A stretch of 64,000 nucleotides of DNA from Piromyces finnis (Eukaryota; Neocallimastigomycota; Neocallimastigomycetes; Neocallimastigales; Neocallimastigaceae). Shown piece after piece: positions 14,518 through 25,900 of the stretch; the stretch's first letter is position 1, and each line of letters begins with the position of its first letter. The notes under the pieces are model-generated. The model ran no database searches. It was not told where the DNA came from and was given only the letters and a program-made list of their open reading frames with translations. Location: NCBI GenBank assembly GCA_002104945.1, contig MCFH01000031.1:237501-301500 (forward strand). Direction: 5' to 3'. The position numbers and the translations under genes were made by a program.

Positions 14518-15119
14518 TATAATTTTTTATTTAATTTAAAGGAAATTTTATATATAAAAATTCTTTAATTTTCAAAATGTTAATTGAAATTTGTAATTTT
14601 TAACATGTTTTATTTATTATTAATGATTTTAAGAATTTCAAATGAAATTTAATTCCTTTTTTTTTAAAAAAAAAAATAAGAATAATAAAAAAAAATATTC
14701 AAAAATTATATTAAATCAAAATAAGATAATTGTACCACCTAATTCTGTTGGTTATAAAAAAAATGAAAGAATCTATTGTATCACATGATACTTTTATAAT
14801 TTTTGATTTTATTAATTTTATTAATGAATAAGTTTAATTTTTAAAGGCTTTTTTTTTTTGTTTTTGTTTTCGTTTTTGTTTTTTAGCCTTCCATATATTT
14901 TATAAATAGAATATTTAATTTACAATTTATAATAAGAGTAACAATAATACAATTTATATTATTATTAACTCTTTTTTTTTTTTTTTTGGAATTATTCTTT
15001 TAAAAAACAATTTATAATTTATATGATATGAGTATTAAAATGATTATGATAATTAAAAATTTATTATTGTTAATTTTAGTAATATAACTTTTAAAATCTA
15101 TAGGATTAAAAAAGTAAAT
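14518..15119. other. Intergenic region upstream of separase
   Basis: A+T rich with T runs near 14850-14885 and 14970-14990. No gene is seen. It must contain the separase promoter (right side of that minus-strand gene) and the 3' end of HIS7. Confidence 0.5.
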
Positions 15120-16933
15120 CTAATTAGTGGTTTGAGTAATTTCCTTTTCGACTGGTCTAACTGGAACATTAGTATCAAATAAATGTTCCTTAACACTAAC
15201 AATTGGAACTTCACGACGGTGGAAAATACCAGCAGCTAAAGCAGCTTCAACATTTGTAGCTTCAAAAACTTCAGTAAAGTGTTCTGGTTTACCAGCACCA
15301 CTAGAAGCAATAACTGGAATAGTAACTGCCTTTTTAACATCTTCAATTAATTCTAAATCGAAACCAGAGTTGGTACCATCCTTATCCATACAGTTACAAA
15401 GAATTTCACCAGCACCCATAGCTTCACAGGAAGTAACTAATTGATAAACATCGACATCTCTTCCTTCACGACCACCTTTAACAGTACATTGATACCAGCA
15501 GTAGTTTTCACCATTTGGACCTGGGTATTTAGTTGGAAGAACATGGTGGTTTGGTGCATCTTCTGGTGAATTAACATAAACTCTGCGTGGATCAACAGAA
15601 ATAACTACAGCTTGAGCACCGTAAACTTTAGAGATTTGTTCAATAGCAGTTTCACCACTTGGCTTATTACCACGAGCTATAAATTGTTCGGTAGCATAAA
15701 CAGCATCACTACCAATAGAAACCTTATCAGCACCGGATCTGAAATATTCTCCAGCAACTTCTAAAGCTGGGTGGAAGACACCATCTGGATCAGTTAAATC
15801 ACGAATACCACCACCAATAGTTAATGGAACAAAAATAGATTCAGAAGCTCTCTTTAAAACTTCAATCATTGGTAAATCTCTTAATGGGCAATCACGGAAA
15901 CTAGTAATATTTAAAAATGTGATTTCATCAGCACCTTCTTCGTAGTATCTCTTAGCAAGATCAACTGGCTTACCAAGATTACGAACATTATTACCATCCT
16001 TCTTTTCTCTAACATCATATTGATCACCCTTAGTAACAACTAAATCACCTTGATCATTAGTTCTAACATCTAAACAAGCAATAATACGACGAGTTAAACG
16101 ATCTCTACATGGAGTTGAAAGTGGAGCAACTACATTTGAAGAGACTTCCTTATTTTCTTCACCGAAATCGAGGAAGGCCTTTAAGATCATTAAACCAGCA
16201 TAACCACTCTTTTCTGGGTGGAATTGGGTAGCAAAAATGTTACCCTTTTGAATAGAACTGACATATTTTTCATCTTTATAAGTAGTAGTAGAAAGAACCC
16301 AATCCTTAATATCTTCAGAGTATGGGATAGCATAAGAGTGAACAAAATAATAGAAAGTACTTTCTTCACCACGATGATTAATTAATTGAATGCTACTTAA
16401 GGAGCTCTTATCTTGACTTTGTTCCTTTTCTAAATGAGCACCATTCCAACCCATATGTGGAACAGTCTTAGTTTTGTCATTGAAACGTTTAACAGTAGCT
16501 GGAATAATAGAAAGACCTTCTACACCTGGATTTTCTTCAGAACCTAAACATAAAGATTGCATACCAACACAAATACCCATGAATGGTTTACCAGAAGCTA
16601 TGTATTTCTTTAATGGTTCGACAAAACCTTTCTTACGAAGACTTTCCATGGCTGGTCCGAAAGCACCAACACCTGGGAAAATAATTTTCTATTAATGTTT
16701 AATATATATAATTATATATTATAATATTAATGAAAGTGAATATTGCTAAACTTTGAAAATAATTATTCATTTTTATAATTATAGCTATTTTTAATTTATT
16801 TTATAATTTTGAAATGTTGATTTCATATTATAAATTATATTAAAATATAATTAAAATTTTTAAATTTTTATTTTAATTTTTATCCTGATTTTATATAATA
16901 ATTATAAATTTTGATAAAATAAATTTTAAGCCT

Positions 16934-16968
<35 letters not shown>

Positions 16969-17367
16969 GAAAATAAAATTAGCATTAGCATTAAAAAATA
17001 TAGAAAATAAAATTTTTAAATTTTAAATTTCATTAAATTATTTAATAGATTATTCATAAATTATTGCTAAATTATACATTAAATATTATTGTTTTTTTTT
17101 TTTTTTTTACTGAGTATTTCTTCTAATTTGAAAAATTACTATTTTTCTTTCCTTTAAACCAGTTATTATTATTGAATTTTAATTAATTTTTCAAATATCA
17201 CATTTATTTTACTTGTCATTTTTATTCCTTAAAATAAAAACACATACACTAGCTTTGTCGAAATCTTCAACACAAGTAATTGGCTTGATATCATGACCAA
17301 TTTTTTTAACAGCGTTAACTAAACTTCTGACGTTTCCTGCTCCGTAATCTAATAAATATACAACCAT
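15120..17367 (-). CDS. HIS7: Imidazole glycerol phosphate synthase HisHF (glutamine amidotransferase/cyclase)
   Basis: Fifth step of histidine synthesis: converts PRFAR plus glutamine to imidazole glycerol phosphate and AICAR. Two exons, 17367-17248 and 16688-15120, give 562 residues, close to yeast His7 (552). The first exon begins [16 protein letters not shown], the standard HisH start; the second resumes with [14 protein letters not shown]. The amidotransferase has the nucleophile in GICVGMQSL and the His-Glu pair in TQFHPEKSG. The HisF barrel starts at RIIACLDVR and keeps the phosphate-binding LTIGGGIRD and the PVIASSGAG segments. All active-site motifs are intact. The single intron (16689-17247) is 559 bp, several times longer than other introns here, and contains a T run of about 35. 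No Gcn4-type TGACTCA site was noticed near the start. Confidence 0.96.
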
Positions 17368-18235
17368 TTTTAATTTCAATATATAATTAAATTTATAAAA
17401 ATTATAAATAAATTTTTTTGTTTTTTTAATAATAAAATTTTAACATATTTCTTATGTAAAATCTTTACTATGATTGGATTTTTTTTTTTCTAACTATATT
17501 ATAAAATAAATATAATACATACAATTAATATAAATTGAAATAAGTATTTTGAAAATTAGGATATTTGATTGAGGGTTAGTTTATTGTAAAAATATATATA
17601 TATAAAACAGAACATTGATAACGTATTAATACTATTAAATAGAATTTGTTAAATATTCAGTATATTAGTATTTATAAAATAGTATTTTTGATTTAAATAA
17701 TAAGCTAAAAACTTTTTTTTTATTTATTACACATTAATAAAAACAAAGACATAAAAGCTAATATTAATAATTATAAAAATATAAAATATTTGTTAGATAA
17801 TTTTTTTTTGTTTTGTTTAAATTAATATTAAAAATAATATAAATATAATTAAGTAACATGGATTGAAGTTAATACAAAGGAGCTATTAATAATTATTTTA
17901 AACAACTAAGTGTACTTTTTATTATATAAAAAAATACTAGAGGATGAATATTAAATATTATTTTTATTATAAACCTAGAAAAAAAAATGTTTTCATAAAT
18001 AATAATAAATATATATGAAAAGCTAACCTTTAACATAATTCTATAAAAATTCAATATTTAAATTACTTTAAATAATTCAATACATTAATTGCATATTAAA
18101 ATTAAATACGTATACATATTTTTAAATAGCAAATATAAGAAGTAATATGATTGGATAAAAAACATTCATTAAATTTTAGTTAGCAACAAAAAATTAATTA
18201 ACTATAAATAATGAAAAATTTCCTGAACTTTTTAA

Positions 18236-18369
18236 AACTCCATTGTCTTAGTATCAACCTAAGATTGCAATTACGTTAATAAAAACTACAGTCGATGATG
18301 ATACTACACGCACCCGGACGAAAAATTATTTTCGATTGCGTAAGATAGTTGAGGCTGTTCAAAGTTTTT
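18236..18369 (+). ncRNA. Candidate structured RNA, family unknown
   Basis: A block distinctly richer in G+C than its surroundings, with no open reading frame of note. It contains a perfect 6-bp hairpin TCTTAG/CTAAGA (18246-18264) and a second hairpin CGAAAA-ATTA-TTTTCG (18319-18334) extended by CGCA/TGCG flanks. A longer-range 7-bp pairing AGTATCA/TGATACT is also possible. Near its end, GGCTGTTCAAAG resembles a Pol III B box and is followed at once by TTTTT (18365-18369), a Pol III terminator. I could not match it to tRNA, 5S, U1, U2, U4, U5, U6, SRP or U3 by motif. Strand and ends are guesses; it could instead be a promoter element. Confidence 0.3.
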
Positions 18370-19008
18370 ATAATAAATATATGAATTTAAAAATTAAAAT
18401 ATGGATATTATTAAATATTAGTTGATGATTATAATCGTATTTAATTAGTATAATATTAAAATATTATTTAAAATTGTTTATTTGTTTTTTTGAATTTTTA
18501 TAGTTTTTGCTAATTAATTAAACACATGTGGATTTAGATTAATTATTTAATACGTACATAGGATTAAACATTTATTAAATACTTTAAGGATGAAATATTT
18601 TTTAAAAGAGGAAATAAATTATTGACCAGTTTTATATCGGTCATTTTACTTTTATTATTATTGCTATCATTATTTTTATTTTATAGATGTTTTAAATTTT
18701 TTTTATTTACGGTCGGTCAATTCATTTATTTTGTTTATAGATTGTTGCCAAATTTCTTATTTATGATATCACATGATCATATTAAATAAATAAAAAACCC
18801 AAAATAATAAATTTTCATTTAAAATAACATATATTTTAAATGAAATATCAAATCATTACATTATTTATTATAAATTATTTTAACCTCTAAATTTTTTTTT
18901 ATCTCATTTTAATTAAATATATTGGTGTTTCATGTTTTATATTAAAACAATTTTAATATAATAAAATAATTAAAAAAAAAGAAATAATAACAAGAGAAAA
19001 TAAATAAA

Positions 19009-19137
<129 letters not shown>

Positions 19138-19424
19138 GAAAAAAAGGACTAATATTTTTATTAAGAAATAAACTTTTATTAAGTATTACCCTAAATATAT
19201 ATATATAAGGTTTACTGTTTCTTTTTTTTTTTTTTTTTGTTTTTTGTTTTTACTTATATATTTTTTAAAAATAAAAGATAATAAAATCCAATTTAAAGGA
19301 AAAAACAATAAATTATATATATTCACTGTCTTTTTTTTTTTTTTTTTTTTTTTTTTCCTTTTTTTAATTTAAATTTGTAATATTTTTCAATTTAATATAT
19401 AACACATAACAGTAATAATAAAAA

Positions 19425-20273
19425 ATGTCGGTTCAATTTACAGAAAATAATGGAAAACAATGGATTTTCTTTAAAGGAAAATATTTAAATTCAGATGAAA
19501 ATTCCAAAATGTTACTTTCAAATGATACCGAAAAAGTTTTAGAAGATTGTATTAATTCCTGTTCAAAGAATAATGATTGTCAATGGTTTGTATGGAGTAC
19601 TGATAATGGTAAATGTCTTCAATTTAAATTCCTTGAAAATAATGATTCAACTTTCCAATGGAGATATGATTATTATAAGTATAATGGAATGGAATTACTC
19701 GGAGAAGTTTTTAATTTAGAACATGATACTGAAACTCAAGAACAATGTATAAATGATTGTTATAATGACACTAATTGTGTAGGGGTAAATTATATAAATA
19801 ATTCAAAGCATTGTAGAATCTTTTATAACTATTCCAATGAAAATACTTATTTTGGATATTATGCAGTAAATCAAAATGAAAATCCAGTAGTAAGTATTTA
19901 AAATATTCTTTTACATTTTTTTTCTTTTTTTTTTTTCTTTATATGTTAAATAGCAATTTCAATAATTTTTTTAATAGAATTCAAAAACTATATATATTAT
20001 TATGAATTATAATTAATAATTTTTTTTTTCTTTTATTTTAATATAATTTTTGATATGAAAATATAGGGTGGTGAACTTACTTCAATTGGTGATGATATTT
20101 ACAATACAGAAGCTAATATTAAAAACAATTCATTTTTTTCATTAGAAAAGGTTGCTGCCTTTATTTTAGCAATGGTTTTAATAATTTTAAGTGTCGTATT
20201 ATTTATGAAATATAAAAAGAATAATAATAAAGGTGAAAAATTACCACCATTACCACCAAGAGATGAAGTTTAG
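19425..20273 (+). CDS. PAN/apple-like single-pass membrane protein
   Basis: Two exons, 19425-19889 and 20067-20273, join in phase to 223 residues. Residues about 10-150 contain two similar Cys-rich units (EDCINSCSKNNDCQWFVW and EQCINDCYNDTNCVGVNY), the Cys-x3-Cys-x5-Cys spacing of PAN/apple modules, which bind proteins or carbohydrates outside the cell. The second exon supplies a hydrophobic helix (VAAFILAMVLIILSVVLFM) followed by a basic stop-transfer stretch and a short tail containing LPPLPPRDE, a proline-rich SH3-type ligand. That layout suggests an extracellular binding domain linked to cytoplasmic signalling. No signal peptide is encoded at the chosen Met, so either an upstream exon is missed or the protein inserts N-out without one. 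Exact ligand unknown. Confidence 0.75.
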
Positions 20274-20550
20274 ATATAAAAAAAAATAGTATTAGAATTA
20301 AGAATAAAAAATAAAATAGAGAATAATCATTATTTAAATGTATTAAAAGAAAGGTAATATAATATATAGAATTGTAAAGTTTAAAATAATTAAATAAATA
20401 ATAATATATAATTATAATGAAAAATACATAATAATAAAAAGAAATTATTTATTTTTTACGAATTTATTTTATGAAACCAATTTTTATTTTATTTTATTTA
20501 TGTACTCTTTATCCACATAATTATTTTATTATTTTTATTATTTTAATGAA

Positions 20551-21172
20551 TTTTTTTTTTTTTTTTTTTTTAACGGCATCAAATATTTTAAACTTTATTA
20601 TTAATTTAATTAAAATTATAATACATGTTATATAAAAAAAATTAAAAATAAAAATAAAAAAATATGTTTAAATAAATACAAATGAATAAAAATTGGGTAT
20701 AATGGATTCTAATAATTTTAATTAAAGTAAGAAAGCCACTATTATACTAAAGTACAATAATTGTATTTGACCAAAATTATGATCTCCATCGGTTGTGCTG
20801 GCCTTCCTGGCCTGTCTTACTGTTTCTTCAGTATTGACGCTCTTGGCTGTTTCTTCAAACCTTTTGAACATTGACCATTTCTGGCCAATAGCAAAAGGCA
20901 TAATTTTGGTTAGAAGTTCCTCTATTACCGATTAATAGAACTATTACTATTGTTAACTAAATTACTATCTAAATTTGAATTATTATCTTCACTATTGCTA
21001 TCATTACAAATATTATTATTTCTACTACTATTATTGTTATTATTACTATTGTTACTATTACTGTTGTTACTATTGTTACTACTACTACTACTACTATTAT
21101 TATTATTATTATTATTATTGCTATTAATATTATTGCTATCTCTACTGATATTAACAATTTCATTATTATTGA
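20551..21172 (-). mobile_element. Non-LTR retrotransposon copy C, 5'-truncated and deleted
   Basis: Minus-strand 3' fragment of the same element as copies A and B. It has a poly(A) tail (T run 20551-20571), the 3' UTR and part of the C-terminal coding region, ending at 21172 within the Asn/Ser-repeat segment. It differs from A and B by more substitutions and by two internal deletions. One removes about 180 bp between two ACCG motifs (junction near 20930). The other removes about 45 bp spanning the stop codon (junction near 20772). It is therefore noncoding. Its truncated 5' end lies directly against the poly(A) tail of copy B. Confidence 0.85.
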
Positions 21173-22951
21173 TTTTTTTTTTTTTTTAACGGCATCAAAT
21201 ATTTTTAAACTTTATTATTAATTTAATTAAAATTATAATACATGTAATAAAAAATTAAAAAATAAAAATAAAAATAAAAAAAATATGTTTAAATAAACAC
21301 AAATGAATAAAATTTGGGTATAATGTATTCTAGTAATTTTAATTAAAGTAAGAAAGCCACTATCATACTAAAGTATAATAATTGTATTTGACTTCCAATG
21401 GGACACCGAGCCAAAGATCAAAATTTTGTCATGGAACAAAATTATGATCTCCATTGGTTGCGCTGGCCCTCCTGGCCTGTCTTACTGTTTCTTCAGCATT
21501 GACGTTCTTGGATGTTGCTTCAAACCTTTTGAACATTGACCATTGCTGGCCAATAGCAAAAGGCATGATTTTGGTTAGAAGTTCCGCGGTTACCGTCAAG
21601 AATGGTGTTCCTTCGTTAGTATCAGATTGAATCTGACGCTTACAAAGTTCTTTCCATTCCCTTGAATTGTAATTAATATTGTTAAAACTTCTTCCCCCAA
21701 GAAGGAATTTAAATATTTTACTGCACACACTAGAATAATCATACACATTAATATTCACCGGATTATTAGAACTATTACTATCATTAACTAAATTACTATC
21801 TAAATTAGAATTATTATCTTCACTATTGCTATCATTACTAATATTATTATTTCTATTACTACTATTGTTATTATTACTACTGTTATTATTATTATTGTTA
21901 TTATTACTATTGTTATTATTACTATTGTTAATATTATTAGTACTATTGTTACTATTACTATTACTGTTATTGCTATCTCTACTGATATTAACATTTTCAT
22001 TATTATTGATGGGACTGTTGGAATTACGTTGACTGAAAAAATTAAATAGCTGGACTATGGAATCATAATGTTTAATACGGATATCTCTAAATGTTGGACA
22101 ATCTAATAACCAATGTTTAATACTTTGAACACCACACTTGCAACATGGACAGTAGTTAGGACAAACTGGATCAACAAATTTAGCAGCTTTGGCAACTCTA
22201 GCATCCAACTTGTATCCGTTTCTTGCTTTCAATAGCCAGTAGAAGCCATAGGCAAACTCTGGGTACTCATAACATAATTTGATAAAATCTTTAGTTTCAA
22301 TAAATTTATTATCGTCATAATATTGCGCTTTGATTGAATTCCCTTTGAGATCTTTCCAATAAAAGTTTTTAACTGCTTTAACATCTCCATGCTTCTTTAG
22401 TTTTTTATCAAGTGTCCTACTTGATTTGCACCACGTGTATTTTCTAAATTTAGGAATGTAATTGACAAGGTGTGAGATAATACAATTTGAGTTTTTCCAT
22501 TTGTTAAAACATCTAACCTGAGCTAAAGCACATTTGGCTGACAATGGAGGAATATTCAAATCTTTTGAGATAGAGTATAAAGATATAAACGATACAGCTT
22601 TATGAACTCCGGCAACCCATCGTATTCCTTTGTTAACATGCTTCTGAGCAATCCTAGACCTAGCTTTGTTGGATCCAAGTAATGGTGCAAAGTATGAAAC
22701 TCTGCTAATCACTTGAGAGTTAAGTACTAGTTTTTTGAAAGGAATAGGAATATTAGGATTTCTTAAGAATTTACTGACTGAGAAAAGTCCTTTCAAAACC
22801 TTGTTATTAAGAGCTTTAATTACTGGTTTAAGGGACAGATTCTTATCAAATGGAACACCAAGATAAGTGTAGCAGTCAGTAGTTGGAATGGGTTGTCCTG
22901 CTAGGTAAAATGTTGGATCTCTCTTGTTCTGATTTTCTATTGATTCAGGAC

Positions 22952-22953
<2 letters not shown>
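21173..22953 (-). mobile_element. Non-LTR retrotransposon copy B, 3' segment
   Basis: Larger left part of a truncated copy that was split by insertion of copy A. It has a 15-base poly(A) tail (T run 21173-21187), a 3' UTR nearly identical to that of A, and an open remnant (22953 down to 21429) for the last roughly 510 residues of the polyprotein: post-RT region, the CPNYCPCCKCG zinc-knuckle-like motif and the KRFEATSKNVNAEETVRQ C-terminus. The Asn/Ser linker is longer than in copy A. The rest of copy B lies beyond copy A at 28585-28697. No endonuclease or RT remains, so it is inactive. Confidence 0.9.
22926..22953. repeat. Target-site duplication of copy A, left
   Basis: 28 bp identical to 28585-28612. 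It flanks the poly(A) end of copy A and belongs to copy B coding sequence (reverse complement encodes RPESIENQN). Confidence 0.9.
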
Positions 22954-22989
<36 letters not shown>

Positions 22990-25900
22990 GGCATCAAATA
23001 TTTTAAACTTTATTATTAATTTAATTAAAATTATAATACATGAAATATAAAAATTAAAATAAAATAAAAATAAAAAAAATATGTTTATATAAACACAAAT
23101 GAATAAAAATTGGGTATAATGTATTCTAGTAATTTTAATTAAAGTAAGAAAGCCACTATCATACTAAAGTATAATAATTGTATTTGACTTCCAATGGGAC
23201 ACCGAGCCAAAGATCAAAATTTTGTCATGGAACAAAATTATGATCTCCATTGGTTGCGCTGGCCCTCCTGGCCTGTCTTACTGTTTCTTCAGCATTGACG
23301 TTCTTGGATGTTGCTTCAAACCTTTTGAACATTGACCATTGCTGGCCAATAGCAAAAGGCATGATTTTGGTTAGAAGTTCCGCGGTTACCGTCAAGAATG
23401 GTGCTCCTTCATTAGTACCAGATTGAATCTGACGCTTACAAAGTTCTTTCCATTCCCTTGAATTGTAATTAATATTGTTAAAACTTCTTCCCCCAAGAAG
23501 GAATTTAAATATTTTACTGCACACACTAGAATAATCATACACATTAATATTCACCGGATTATTAGAACTATTACTATCATTAACTAAATTACTATCTAAA
23601 TTAGAATTATTATCTTCACTATTGCTATCATTACTAATATTATTATTTCTATTATTGTTATTATTACTATTGTTACTATTACTATTGTTACTATTACTAT
23701 TGTTATTACTACTATTGTTACTATTACTATTAATGTTATTGCTATCTCTACTGATATTATCAATTTCATTATTATTGATAGGACTATTGGAATTACGTTG
23801 ACTGAAAAAATTTAATAGCTGGACTATAGAATCATAATGTTTAATACGGGTATCTCTAAAAGTTGGACAATCTAATAACCAATGTTTAATACTTTGAACA
23901 CCACACTTGCAACATGGACAGTAGTTAGGACAAACTGGATCAACAAATTTAGCAGCTTTGGCAACTCTAGCATCCAACTTGTATCCGTTTCTTGCTTTCA
24001 ATAGCCAGTAGAAGCCATAGGCAAACTCTGGGTACTCATAACATAATTTAATAAAATCTTTAGTTTCAATAAATTTATTATCATCATAATATTGCGCTTT
24101 GATTGAATTCCCTTTGAGATCTTTCCAATAAAAGTTTTTAACTGCTTTAACATCTCCATGCTTCTTTAGTTTTTTATCAAGTGTCCTACTTGATTTGCAC
24201 CACGTGTATTTTCTAAATTTAGGAATGTAATTGACAAGGTGTGAGATAATACAATTTGAGTTTTTCCATTTGTTAAAACATCTAACCTGAGCTAACGCAC
24301 ATTTGGCTGACAATGGAGGAATATTCAAATCTTTTGAGATAGAGTATAAAGATATAAACGATACAGCTTTATGAACTCCGGCAACCCATCGTATTCCTTT
24401 GTTAACATGCTTCTGAGCAATCCTAGACCTAGCTTTGTTGGATCCAAGTAATGGTGCAAAGTATGAAACTCTGCTAATCACTTGTGAGTTAAGTACTAGT
24501 TTTTTGAAAGGAATAGGAATATTAGGATTTCTTAAGAATTTACTGACTGAGAAAAGTCCTTTCAAAACCTTGTTATTAAGAACATTAATTACTGGTTTAA
24601 GGGACAAATTCTTATCAAATGGAACACCAAGATAAGTGTAGCAGTCAGTAGTTGGAATGGGTTGTCCTGCTAAGTAAAATGTTGGATCTCTCTTGTTCTG
24701 ATTTTCTATTGATTCAGGACGAATCACCATCGTTGAACATTTCTGGATACCAAATTCCATTTCATTATACAAGGCCCATTCATTAACTCTTCTAAGCATC
24801 TTTTTTAAGCATCCTCTTGTTGGAGCACAAATAACTATATCATCTGCAAAAAGTCCACCACAGCATCGAGTGTCACCTAAACTGACTCCGAGATCTTCAC
24901 ACTCTTTAAATATATCATTAATAAAGAGATTAAAAAGAATAGGCGAAAGTGGGCAACCTTGACGGACTCCTTTCTTCACATCAAAAGATTTCGAGAATTG
25001 TCCATCTAATTTGACATTAGCCTTAGATGTTAAATATAAATTTTTGATGAATTGTAAACTCTTACCTCGGATTTCTAAACAATCTAATTTATGGAGAATA
25101 TTACCGATTGGGACTGAATCGTATGCTTTCCTGAGATCTAAAAAGGCCAAATATGTCTCTTTATTATCTAATTGACGTCTACGGCATATTTCTTGGATTG
25201 AAATGAAAAGACTGATACTTTCTTCCTTTTTTCGAAAACCAAATTGTTCAGGTCTAATGAAATTATTCTTTAGACCATATTCTGAGATTCTAGTGGTGAC
25301 AATTTTGGAGATCAACTTAATACCATTATTGATAAGTGATATACCTCGATAGTTATCACAATCTGTCAAATCTCCCTTCTTAGGAATAGAAACAATACTG
25401 GATTCATTCCATGAGTTGGGGAAATCTCCATCCCAAATACGGTTAAATAATTTAAGAATAAAATTTAAACCATGAGCATCATTATCTGAAGTAGTATTAC
25501 CAGAAGAATTATTACCTGTAGCATTATTAGAATCATTACTTGATGGAATTAATGCTTTGTAAAATTCAATTGGAATACCATCTGGACCTGATGCTTTATA
25601 ATTTGGAGTAGAGAGGATAGCTGACTTGACTTCATCAATACTAATATCTTGGTTGATATCCCACTCATCAAGCATAGGAAGTGAAAAACGTTTATTCGTT
25701 GGTTCTTCATACCAATGCTCCAAATCAAGACTTACACCACTTGGATCTGATGCAAGGTTTTCGAAATGATCATGCCACACTTCTAGTTGTTCTTCCGTAG
25801 CAACAACTAATTCTCCATTTTTATTTTTAATTGGTTGAGCAATAAAGAAAGAATCTTTTCCAATTTTTGCAGTTTTCTTGATCCATTTCCAGGCCTTCTT

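Noticed and set aside
16474-16695. Plus-strand ORF opposite HIS7
   Set aside because: Antisense shadow of the conserved HisH exon.
20950-21189. Plus-strand poly-Leu ORF
   Set aside because: It is the antisense of the Asn/Ser repeat in retrotransposon copy C; the composition comes from the trinucleotide repeat. The same holds for 21826-22032.
21429-22997. 522-codon ORF starting MMPLKKKK as an independent gene
   Set aside because: The first residues are the 3' UTR and poly(A) tail of copy A read in frame; the rest is truncated copy B.
24435-24635. Plus-strand ORF opposite the retrotransposon
   Set aside because: Shadow of the polyprotein frame; same for 25835-26113.
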